Positions 22,101 to 32,867 of a stretch of 64,000 nucleotides of DNA are shown piece after piece (position 1 is the stretch's first letter; each line of letters starts with the position of its first letter). The position numbers were made by a program, and so were the translations under genes. This stretch comes from Penicillus capitatus (lineage: Eukaryota > Chlorophyta), in NCBI GenBank assembly GCA_965649825.1, contig OZ287704.1, forward strand, positions 620,001 to 684,000. The letters run 5' to 3'. The notes under the pieces are model-generated. The model was given only the letters and a program-made list of their open reading frames with translations. It had not been told where the DNA came from and ran no database searches.

Positions 22101-24388
22101 GAGTGGAGAAGAGTATGTGTTCGAAGAGCATCGAAGCGGGAAGGAGATGCCCACCATGATGGTAGAGCTATTGGATGAACTGAGACAGGGACCTGCACGA
22201 ACGCGTCGTCCAGTGAAAGCCAGCCTGTCCTCACTTGACGACTTCCTGATCGGAACCGTTACCATAGAGATGAAACATGGAACCGCAGCTTTCCGCGGCA
22301 TCAGAGGCTTCGTCCCGGCAGGAGATCACAATCTGACCTTACAGTTCGATGATGAGACGGTCGAGAGTATATCGATTGTCGTGAGCGTCAGAAACTGTTC
22401 GATCGGCGAAGTGGTGTCCGCTGGTTCCCTCTGCGCCGATTGCAGCAGCACAACCTACAACTTCGTCCACACGGCGAACGTTTGCCATCCATGTCCAATG
22501 AAAGGCAACTGCGAGGGTCGTATTATACTACCAGACGAAGGATACTGGCAGAAGACACCGTGCTCGGCGCATCTGCGGAAGTGTCTGACGTCGCATGCCT
22601 GCAGTTTCGAAGGCCGTTCAGACGAACTGACGAAGCTTACTGAGGAGTTGGACAGCTGCCCCTCCGACGAAGCCTGGATACAGAACTACACGCAATCCCA
22701 GTGTGCAAAGGCAAGCAATCGTCTTCGGGTCTCGGATTCGGGAGATCGTCGGTTCTTTTATGCAGGGTTACACTGGTCCACTGTGTGGATCTTGTGAGCA
22801 CGGCTACGGGACGGGTTTGTCCTCGAAGTGCAAAAGGTGCTTCGAAGGCTTCTTCAGTGTCTTCTTCATTTTGCTGTCGGTGTTGTTTCTGGTCGGTCTG
22901 ACCGGCATCACCATCCGCGGCACCCTCAGCGTTCCGCGCGGAAGAGAAAGATTGCTTCACCGCCAGCGAGCAATGCCGTCGTCTGCCGGACAGGTCGATG
23001 CTCCACTACTGGAAGAACAGGCAAGTTTCAATGAATCTTCTGCGCTCTATCGACTGAGTGCAGCAGGATCGGGCGGCCGATGGAGTCCCGGTATCCGAAA
23101 AGGTCCTCACGAAGTGGAAGGCCGTCGAAATGTTCAAGGTATGTGCAATCGAACGCTTCTCTGACGGATGATCGATGTTTCCTCAGATCACACTCAGCTA
23201 CGTTCAGGTGACTGTGCTGCTTTCTTCCTTGGATGTGGGATGGGCAATACCTCTGATCGTCGTGGCAGAAGCTGCAGGTGAGATCAAGAGTCGAGCACTC
23301 TGCACGAGTCAGTCATTCGCGTTGTAGAGTACGTCAGCGGCCTTGCGTCTGACGGAAATCGCCGCTCAGTCGTGTGCCTAAGCTCCGATAACCCGTCCCT
23401 GCATCCGACGATATCAGCTGCCGTCGTCAATGTCTGTGTCATTCCAGCAGCCACACTGCTCTTCTGGATCGCGTTCTGGGCGATGAAATCGGCGAAGTTG
23501 AGAACAAACAGACCGCGATACTACATGAAGAAGAGATGGCTCTTGTCGTTGATGGTGCTGTGGTACATCACCTTCGTGTCAGTGCTCAAGACGGCATTGA
23601 GCGTCGGCCTCTGCATCAGCGTCTACGATTCTCCAGCTGTCGGAGACAGCAGCACGACGAAGTACTGGGCGGTGGATACGAGTTTGAAGTGCTACGAAGG
23701 CGATCATCTCAAACTGCTTTACTTCGTGGTCCTGGCATACGCGTGTCCTGTGTACGGCGGATTGCTGATCCTCTTCGGTATCTTTCTCAGCAGTCCCGTC
23801 GAGTGCCTCAAGGACAAGAACGGCTGGGTCTACGAAACGATGGGATTCCTGTATCGAAGCTACAGATTGGGACGCCGTCGATAGTGGGAGGTGGCTGTCG
23901 TTGCGAGAAAGGTGTCCATTGCCTTTCTCGTGTTCTGCGCACACCTCTTCGACAGTGTGCTGCCGATCACAGGACTGGCCCACTTCATCATACTCGCCAT
24001 CGTCGCACAAATCGCGACAGCGCCCTGCCGTCGTAGATTCGAAGATCTGAACAGATTCGAAGTCGTGTCCCTGTTTGCGTCCCTGGTGACAACACTTACC
24101 GCAGCCATGCTCAAGAAAGAGGATTTTACAGATAACACCACCCGAGAATTGCTCACCGCTGCCTGTGTCTTGCTGAATCTTGTCGTCTTTATCGTTTTCG
24201 CATATCACATTCTGAAGTTCGTCGTCGAGTACTTGAAGCAGATACTGAGGGAAGGAGAAGACGACGCTGATCCCGATGCAGGAGTCTTCGGTGTCTTGCC
24301 GCACTGGATGAGCTACGAGTACAATCATCTGATGAACAGGTTCAGAAGGAGACGTGAGCAATCTGAGAATTTGTCATCAGAAACATAA
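19158..24388 (+). CDS. Secreted-entry beta-helix (Pmp-like repeat) protein with Cys-rich linker and multi-pass membrane domain
   Basis: Start at 19158 gives a signal peptide (LTLRRLLLLLCMCLEALA). Introns of 43-69 nt (one could be 87) leave about 1,590 codons. Next come ~20 repeats of a right-handed beta-helix type (GGFI..NS.LEL..TKA.NN), with GG[AFI] and N-rich turns like chlamydial Pmp repeats (20100-21850). A Cys-rich EGF/ephrin-like segment follows (CHPCPMKGNCEGRI ... GYTGPLCGSCEHGYG, 22400-22810), then several membrane helices (FFSVFFILLSVLFLVGL onward) with the motif GFLYRSYR...WEVAVVARK. Two introns (22711-22765 and 23021-23063) fit only as GC-AG. Two defects are visible: a frame change around the G5 run at 21443-21447, and an in-frame TAG at 23882-23884 inside the conserved membrane motif. 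A cell-surface sensor or adhesin is a plausible role. The gene may be a recent pseudogene. Confidence 0.65.
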
Positions 24389-25149
24389 GCGGATCGACAT
24401 CAGATTCGTTAGAAGTTTTTTCTCTTCCCAAGCGAACCGAAGACATAGTTCGGGTTAGAATCAGTGACGTGACTTTTTTGTTTTCGGCGTAAATAGCCAT
24501 GACTCGCAGTGTGTTCTGCGCAAGAACGATTCTTGTTCTTGAAGACGATTTTAATTCTTGACGTGACGAAAACACGTGTCTGCTGCCGCTCGCTATGTCT
24601 GCTCTGTCGATCGCCGTTTCGAGGCCGTGTCTTCTGGCGACTTGGAAGGCGCATTGGAGGAAATGACACCCTCCAACGCCATTGCGGCGTGCTCGAAGCT
24701 CGAGAACGGCTTCATCGGTGCACCTGTCGAGTGCCTTGAACTGCACAGGTCAGCCGATCTTCGAACCCGCTTGCATTCCGTTGGCGGATCTCGTCTAATC
24801 GCTCTCGCATATCTGTCGATGCAGAGGCTCACTCGGTCTAGAGCACTCTGTTTTGCGTGAACGAATTCTCCCGTTCAAAAGCGAGCGAGTCCCATCCTCG
24901 TCGCTGTCCCCCGGAGAGTTCGGGGATCAAGACAGTGGACAAGTGGTTCAGGTTGTCCCGGGGAAAAGAGAGCGATTAACAGCGGCAACCCGCCATGACA
25001 GATCATTCACTATCTTCCGCGCCGAAGCAGACGTAGCGCGTAACCAGGAATCTTTTTGGCAGACTTTGCGACGACTCGTTCATCCGTTTGCTGCTGTCTT
25101 TCTCTGGGACAGGATCTCAGATGCTTACAAAGGTCGGCACGGTATCAGA
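24389..25149. other. Region without a recognised gene
   Basis: Short open frames only. A GTCAGC...GATGCAG intron-like pair at about 24748-24823 suggests transcription but no protein family is visible. Confidence 0.3.
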
Positions 25150-26198
25150 GCCTGAAAAGGGAGTCGATCGCGGAATCCTGCACACACACCAGAAGCCTCG
25201 GAGAATTATAACATTAACGTCCGAGTCAGAGATGCGTTCTGTGACTTGGATACGCGTCCTAGTGCCTTCTTTGGTACTCCGTAAGCTGCACTGTTATCTA
25301 TTTAACGAAGAGCTTCAGACCTGGAAGGATCGAGAACTGGCAGCGAATCGCTTTGGAAGATTGGCTCCGGGAAGAACTAATGTGCATGCAGCATCGGGCA
25401 GATGGAAGGTGTGTGAAAGCGATCGAGGCATTGCGTAAAGTGCGGCGTTCTGATTTCGCGCAGCGCAATGTTCAATCCGTTCAGTGAATACCAGATTGAT
25501 GGGAAACTGTAAAAGTACTGTGGATGACTTCGTCCCCTTCTGCTTGACCGTCGAGCATCCGTTCCTCTCGGTCGCCATCTCACAGTCTCCAGTTCAAATG
25601 ATTGAGTTGCCGCTAGTTCTCAGGATTGGATCGTTTTCGCGGGGTCGACGCCGCGGTGCGCGTAGCACGGAAAACTGCCTGCGTCGTGCTGCCTGCCTAT
25701 TTGGAAGATTAAGTTACTCAGGTTGGTCGAGTCGACGACAAAAGACATACGAGTAGTCTCCTCTTATGCATCGCGCGATCCCTCCGTCTGCACGGCCTTA
25801 TCCCGAAGGGCTACCTGTGTCTTCGAGAGCAGACGAGGAACATATCCACAGCTGCCTTGCGAACTTCCTGTTTCGCACGCAGCTGGCAAGGGGCGATGTC
25901 AACCAAGGTGTAACAAGAGAGAGAACTGGAATGTACATGGCTGCTCTCCTGTACATAGAGTTCCCCGATGTGCAGTGGTAGGACGATGGCCGGTCTCGAA
26001 GACGCGTGATCTGAATCCTTTTCCAGATCTGACCATCTGCGAAGGTCATGGATCAATAAGCTGTCCAGATTCGGAGCTTTCCAAAGAACGTCTTCTCTCC
26101 TGGGTAGTGCGAAAAAGCCTCCTTCCTGTTCCGCCGCATTGCCATCAGACTTTTCAGAAATTGATGCGTATTTACCGTATCCTCTTAGAATCATTTGA
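25150..26198 (+). CDS. Unrecognised multi-exon gene, model incomplete
   Basis: Coding-like segments join across plausible short introns. One (NYNINVRVRDAFCDLDT, near 25200) joins another (GRIENWQRIALEDWLREEL, near 25325). A 55-nt intron at about 25409-25463 follows, then MFNPFSEYQIDGKL. Further on, EEHIHSCLANFLFRTQ and GMYMAALLYIEFPDVQW (25830-25980) join through a 69-nt intron to SWINKLSRFGAFQRTSSLL, ending at a TGA at 26196-26198. The middle (25500-25760) could not be resolved without a stop codon. I do not recognise the protein; partial decay is possible. Confidence 0.3.
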
Positions 26199-26631
26199 GC
26201 GTCGAAGAATCGCGAGGGCGAGGGCGCATGACCGTTTGATTTACTGGAGGTCAGGATCTGTCTATTGCTGTCGAGCGATGACCGTCTTGGAAGAAAAGTG
26301 GCTTTCGCGATAGGCAAACTCCTCGAATTTTCTAAGAGTCACGTTCTTCACCCCATCTCTGTCGCAGACAACATGTTGTAAAATCTAGAGGAACACAAAT
26401 CACCAGTCATCTCATTGAATCCGAGAGGACAACTTCCAACGTTTAGAGATGGAGATGTCGTGCTGACGAATCGGATGTCATCGTCATGTACTTGGAAAAT
26501 CAGTACGCCGAAAACTGCTTCTCCAGTCGGATCCGATCGAAAAGACAAACGTCGTTATTGCACGCATATCCCCTATCCTTCGATAGATGCTCGGGCCTAG
26601 GTGTTACAACGATGCTTCGATGCCATCGTAA
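26199..26631. other. Region without a recognised gene
   Basis: Short unsupported open frames; ends where the right inverted-repeat arm begins. Confidence 0.3.
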
Positions 26632-27720
26632 CAGCTGTAAAGCAACGAAACGACACTTATCTTATGGTAGACTATCGATCTGCTTATCAGCAGGAAGCAT
26701 CCAAATCGTGTCACAGGGGAACTGGAAAAACAACATGATCAACAGCAGATCGAAGAAATTAGAGTATCATCCACCGACTGGAGCATCAGATCAGCCGTGT
26801 GTGCTTCCAGGCAGAGATGACTCTGTGGGATACATATCTGGGTGCGCAGAAACACGCAGCAACAGACGCATTCACTCTCGCTGGTACTGATCTTTGGCAA
26901 TTGGCGCTGTCTGCAAGCGCGACGTTTTGCAAGATGCGATGTTGGCGTCGATGCTCTCTTGATTCTGACAAGGTTTGGAATGACCTTCCAAAGGCTATCC
27001 TGACATCAAAAAGTGCTATGAGATGATACGGGCAAGTACGGATCTTTCTTGTTCGTCCTTGAACTGTTTGTGCATTCAGGAGCATCCATCTGTGCCGATG
27101 ACCTCTCCCCCACACTGGGTTAGTGCCGAACCTCGCACGCGTTCATGAAATTTCTGTAGTCTTGGATATTCTTTCTTTAGTTTTAAATGACAGTCTGTAA
27201 GAGATGCCGCAATTTGGGTAGCAGTAGTATATGCTTGAGCTTCTTCGTTGTTCTCTGAGTCCTGCAGGGTTTAACCGAGTCAATCGAACGCGGCTTTAGC
27301 AACCTGCAAATGGATGCAAAAGGGACATCCTATTCTGCGTTTTCGACGCGTTCGTTATCGCAAGCTGCATAGTCTACTGTGTCTGGACAATTGCCACAAA
27401 AGATGGCCTAAACAGCTTAAACATGTGTCTGTACAATTGCCACAAAGATGGCCTAAACAGCTTTAGAATCTTTTTATGAAAAAAATACGAGGACAGAATG
27501 TGATCGATTCAGAACTACATCAACAAGATTGTATAATCCAGTTGGTACAGGTCCAGCATTCTCAAAAGCTCAAAGATAAAATGAAACAGAGACTTGCAGA
27601 AACGCTACACGGTTACGCTTGTGGAGGTAATTGAAATTCCCACAACAACTAAAACGCACACTGGAGGCTTTCTGGTTCGTCTTCTGCTGCTGCTGCTGCT
27701 GGAGGCTTTCTGGTTCGTCT
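26632..27720 (-). repeat. Right arm of the ~1.1-kb inverted repeat
   Basis: Reverse-complement copy of 10500-11607. It has two copies of the ~42-bp sub-repeat (about 27385-27470) against three in the left arm, and the conserved ~85-codon open frame, here on the plus strand ending at 26890. Its outer end runs into the CTG tract. Confidence 0.9.
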
Positions 27721-28030
27721 TCTGCTGCTGGATGCTTCGTGGTTCTTCTGATGCTGCTGCTGGAGGCTTTCTGGTTCGTCTTCTGCTGCTGATGCTGCTG
27801 CTGCTGGAGGCTTTCTGGTTCGTCTTCTGGTTCTTGTGCTGCTGCTGCTGGAGGCTTTCTGGTTCTTGTGCTGCTGCTGCTGCTGCTGGAGGCTTTCTGG
27901 TTCTTGTGCTGCTGCTGCTGCTGGAGGCTTTCTGGTTCTTCTGATCCTGCTGGATGCTTCGTGGTTCTTGTGCTGCTGCTGGATGCTTCGTGGTTCTTCT
28001 GATGCTGCTGCTGCTGGAGGCTGCTTTACT
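27660..28030. repeat. CTG-rich interrupted trinucleotide tract
   Basis: Runs of (CTG)3-6 alternate with 'gaggctttctggttc' and 'gatgcttcgtggttctt' words. It is the reverse-complement counterpart of 10390-10555, but more than twice as long. Confidence 0.9.
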
Positions 28031-30262
28031 TCTTCTTCTTTCGTTGCCGGCTTTCTTCGTTGCCGGCTGTTAGGTGCCGGCTGTCTTCGCCGCCTGCTTC
28101 TGAGTACCGGCAGTCTTCGCCGGCGGCTGTTGGGTGCCGGCAGTTATCTCCGCCGGCTGTCTTCGATGCGGCTTCCGAGTACCGGCAGTCTTCGTCGCTG
28201 GCTGTTAGGTGCCGGCAGATATCTCCGCCGGCTGTCTTCGATTGCCGGCTTTCTTCGTGGCTGCAGGCCGCTTCGTCGCCGGCTTCTGGGTGCCGGTTTT
28301 CTTCATGGCTACCAGCTATTCAAGGCCGGCTTTCTTGGCCGCTGGCTGTCGTCGGGGCCGGCTGTCTGGTGCCGGCTGTCTTCGCCGGGCTGTCTAGAGC
28401 GTGGCACTGGGTGCCGGCTGTCGGGTGCCGGCTTCTTCGCCGCCGGCTGTCTTCGTTGCCGGCTTCTTCGCCGCCGGCTGTCTAGAGCGTGGCACTGGGT
28501 GCCGGCTGTCTGGTGCCGGCTGTCTTCGTGACCGCCGGCTTCATCGTTGCCGGCTGTCATCGTCACCGGCCGCTTCTGGGTGTCGGCTTTCTTGGCCGCT
28601 GGCTGTCGTCGGGGCCGGCTGTCTGGTGCCGGCTGTCTTCGCCGGGCTGTCTAGAGCCCGCTTCTTCAGGGCCGCAGGCTGTTGGGTGCCGGCTGTCTCC
28701 AAGGCCGGCTTCCTTCGCCGCCGGCTGTCGTCGTGGCTGGCTGCTGGGTGCCGGCTTCCTTGGCCGCTGGCTGTCGTCGGGGCCGGCTGTCGGGGCCGGC
28801 TGCTGAGTGCCGGCTTCCTTGGCCGCTGGCTGTCGTCGGGGCCGGCTGTCGGGGCCGGCTGCTGAGTGCCGGCTTCTTCTCCGCCGGCTGTCTTCGTGGC
28901 CGCCGGCTTCTTCGCCGCCTTCTGTCGGGTGCCGGCATATCTTCTTCGCCGCCAGCTTTCTTCGATGCCGGCTGCTGGGTGCCGGCTGTCTTCGTGGCCG
29001 GCAGTCTTCGCCGCCGCCGGCTGTCGGGTGCCGGCTTCTTCGCGGCCGGCTGTCGGGTGCCGGCTTCTTCGCGGCCGGCTGTCGGGCGCCGGCTGTCTCC
29101 AAGGCCGGCTTCCTTCGCCGCCGGCTGTCGTCGTGGCTGGCTGCTGGGTGCCGGCTTCCTTGGCCGCTGGCTGTCGTCGGGGCCGGCTGTCTGGTGCCGG
29201 CTGTCTTCGCCGCCGCCGGCTGTCGGGTGCCGGCTTCTTCGCGGCCGGCTGTCGGGCGCCGGCTGTCTCCAAGGCCGGCTTCCTTCGCCGCCGGCTGTCG
29301 TCGTGGCTGGCTGCTGGGTGCCGGCTGTCTTCGTGGCCGCCGGCTTCTTCGCCGCCAGCTTTCTTCGATGCCGGCTGCTGGGTGCCGGCTGTCTTCGTGG
29401 CCGCCGGCTTCATCGTTGCCGGCTGTCTTCGCGGCCGGCAGTCTTCGCCGCCGCCGGCTGTCGGGTGCCGGCTTCTTCGCGGCCGGCTGTCGGGTGCCGG
29501 CATATCTTCGCCGCCGCCGGCTGTCGGGTGCCGGCTGTCTTCGATGCCGGCAGTCGGGCGCCGGCTGTCTTCGATGCCGGCAGTCGGGCGCCGGCTGTCT
29601 TCGATGCCGGCAGTCGGGCGCCGGCTGTCTTCGACCCCGCCGGCTTCGTGGCTGCCGGCATATCTTCGCCGCCGCCGGCTTTCTTCGCGGCCCGCGGCTT
29701 CTGGGTGCCGGCTGTCCGGTGCCGCCTGTCTTCAAGGCCGGCAGCTTCGTCGCCGGCTTTCTAGAGCCGGCTATCTTCGCCGCCGCCGGCTTTCTTCGCG
29801 GCCCGCGGCTTCTGGGTGCCGGCTGTCGGGTGCCGCCTGTCTTCAAGGCCGGCAGCTTCGTCGCCGGCTTTCTAGAGCCGGCTATCTTCGCCGCCGCCGG
29901 CTTTCTTCGCGGCCCGCGGCTTCTGGGTGCCGGCTGTCGGGTACCGGCATATCTTCGCCGCCCGCGGCTTCTGGGTGCCGGCTGCTGAGCGCCGGCTGTC
30001 GGGTGCCGGCATATCTTCGCCGCCCGCGGCTTCTGGGTGCCGGCTGCTGAGCGCCGGCTGTCTTCGTGGCCACCGGCTTCATCGTTGCCGGCTGTCTTCG
30101 CCGCCGCCGGCTGTTGGGTGCCGGCTGTCTTCGAGGCCGCCGGCTTCTGGATGCCGCCTTCTGGGTGCCAGCTGTCGGGTGCCGGCATATCTTCGCCGCC
30201 GCCGGCTTTCTTCGTCACCGGCCGCTTCTGGGTGCCGGCTTCCTTGGCCGCTGGCTGTCGTC
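28030..30262. repeat. GC-rich minisatellite built on GCCGGC palindromes
   Basis: About 2.2 kb is composed of short units that begin or end in the palindrome GCCGGC, spaced mostly 10-35 bp apart. Higher-order periods are visible: a 30-bp unit three times at about 29545-29635, and a unit of roughly 0.12 kb repeated between 29690 and 29940. Stop codons are rare in all frames, so very long Ala/Pro/Arg-rich open frames exist on both strands and should not be taken as genes. Confidence 0.9.
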
Positions 30263-32867
30263 GGTGGTGGCTGTCAATGCAGACGTCAACCGTTCCGTGC
30301 CCCTCGACCTGGACAGTGCCGAGTCGATGCGCTTTCAGTCGTGGAGGGTTGAAATTCGTCACCTGGCGACTTGCATGACGCGGACGACCGTTGGGGTTGG
30401 TCGTGTGAAGAAGTTGCCCACGAGGGCAGGAGGAGAGATTCGACTGGTTGTCGAAGGCTCGCACAACCGGAGTGCCGAATGGTCGGAGTCGGCATCCGAC
30501 CTCTCGAGCAGATGGCTTCGGAGGGCGAGAGCGTCGAAACAGCAGGGTCTTGGACGTCGATAGGTGGAAGTCGTAAAGAGAGTGGCAACCGGAGGCGATT
30601 CAGCTGAAAGGGTGGACGTACCGAAAAACGTCCAAAAACCTTAAGAAACGAAGAAAGGAACACAGTGCAGAATCGCCGATGGTTTTGTACCGCAAATGGA
30701 AGTCGCAACCGTGTGAGGCAGTTGGCGATGGCGACGTAATCACCAACGACGAAACCGTCGCGCAATAAGCAAGCGCTAGGTGTCCCGATTGAGAATGATG
30801 CCGACACCCAAAGGTCCTGCTACGGAACGGAGTGTGCCGTTATCCTGTCTGGGTGTGAAGATATGTTACTTCCTGAGGATGCAGAATTGGCGGTTATGGC
30901 TGATCCATAAGAGGCCGCGGGTAAAAATCACTTACTCTTTCACAAGGTTAAATGCAGTCTGAGGTGTGTAGCATAGTCAACTTGGACCTTCGCACCCTGT
31001 GTGCCGCATTAACAATGTCTTTAAACTCTCAAAAGTTGGCTGCTACCGAGACTGACATAAGGCAACGACCGTTATCCAATCTCAGGATGAATGGTCCTTG
31101 GAGAAGCAGAACTGCTAACTCTGCTGTGATCGAGTACAAAACCCACCGCTACTGCCTAGCGGCCTTAACAAGAGATGAGCAATCCCGGTTACAGGTCGAG
31201 TCATTGACTGTTCAAAGATGATCCCAGAAGTGTTCCACAACGTGCTGCAGTGCAAAGAGACAAGGGCCATCAGATGACAGCGATCGCCCAGAAAGGCATC
31301 CTCCAAGAGACACCAAACAAAGATTCCAGCGCTTGAACTTGGATACTGTTGATTCCGAGGCCACTTGTCGTCGGCAGCAGTTCTCGGCATTTTCGGCTGC
31401 CATCGATGAAGCCCTGTATGCCAACGATCGTTATCCAGTGCGCTTCTGATCACCAGGATGGATAATCTGTTATCTTCTGGGTGTGTCCTTGGGTCGCTTG
31501 ATACCCATCGATCACATGATCCGTTTCATCTGTCTGCGTTGAGAATGTGGATGGAGTCACTGCATCGGAAGGACAGCATCTCTGAGCTGCTTCCAAATTC
31601 TTTACTTCGCTGTCCAAACGAAATAAACAGTCGAGGCGGCCGCCAGTTTCGGACGCTTCTATCGCGAACGCCATCGAGAATGCGTTTTCGTCGGTGTAAC
31701 GCGTATCGGTTTCGGAGTTGTCTGTGGTCCTAACTCCCTCAAACGTGGAAGGCAGAGCAGAACGGCCGACCTTCACTGCTACGCTGCCCCTGGCGAAGAG
31801 GTCGTCGTGTGCACGGCATCAGCTTCTCAATGGATAAACACACGTCGTCTCCTTTGAGTCAGAACGTCTTCGAAGGATGCATACATCAGTGGCAACGCCG
31901 ACGAACCAGAGAACGATGGCCTTCGCAGAGCATCCGGAAATTCATGGCATTCCTTGGTGTCCGGCATCGAATGGAACGGCTGTGTGCCGTGAGATGGAGA
32001 TGTTTATCTATGTGCATCGTGAATCCGTGTCGGCAGCAGTTCACTGCATGAGTCTTATTGCAAAAAAGACGATGTTTAAACTGGTTCCAAACAGAGAGCG
32101 ACTCTCGTGTCTCTCTTTTCAAAGACGCGCTAGCAAAATGTGTCCGAACATCAAAAGGCAAAAATTCTCGGATCTCATCCGGAATGAAATGAGCATAGGC
32201 CGTGCGTGAGAACCCTTTGCCCGTGCCGCTGAATCGCACTAGAAGACAAAGTTCGCAGCCGGTGGCGGCGGATGGACATCTTCAACGCCGTCTGTCGCAT
32301 ATTCAGACGAAAGGTTAGCTGAAAGCCTCGCTGTTCATCAAACACAGCATCGATCGTCTTCGGTCTCAGTCCAGTGATCATCCTGGCACTATCGACACCA
32401 ATGAGGCTCGAAATCATGGATGACGATGACAAACGACCGTTTGCTCAAGTCTCGGGCCCTCGGGAGATGGATGGTCTTACCTCATATCAGCACTTGCAAG
32501 GCGCTCTGTTAAACCTTTCACCGCTAGGGACCGAGCTTTGGTGACATGTCAAAGCCTTATTCTATTCTTTGTCAGACTGCTGAGATTTGAAGGCAACGAT
32601 ACGTGGCGGATGAGTACCGACAAAAAACGATCGATCGAATAGGTTTTGGACCATTGTCGCCGGTTCACTCTGTCTACAAGTGAAGCACTTCGACACTGTC
32701 AATAAGTGTGACCCTCTTCATCGGTCAGTCATCAACGCTCGACGGCTGCTCATAGAGTGTCATGACAAAAACCGCCAGCAACCGCTTTCCGACCCCTGCA
32801 TTCTAAAGCACCAGGTTGGCGTCGTTCTCAGCGGTGCATTCTTTAATATTGGGCAAACGTTTGAACC
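30263..32867. other. Long region without a recognised gene
   Basis: This holds the 31-bp inverted match to 7348-7378 (at 30272-30302) and then about 2.5 kb of unique sequence with only short, unsupported open frames on both strands (for example 31877-32209 plus and 31886-32239 minus, which overlap). No repeats or RNA genes are seen. Confidence 0.35.

Noticed and set aside
28563-30464. Very long minus-strand open frame (over 600 codons, Ala/Pro/Arg-rich) and several long plus-strand frames
   Set aside because: They lie in the GCCGGC minisatellite, where stop codons are rare in every frame. The peptides are simple repeats, and both strands are open at once.
31877-32239. Overlapping open frames on both strands with weakly F-box-like or protein-like peptides
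   Set aside because: Both strands are open over the same bases, with no start context, introns or recognisable motif.
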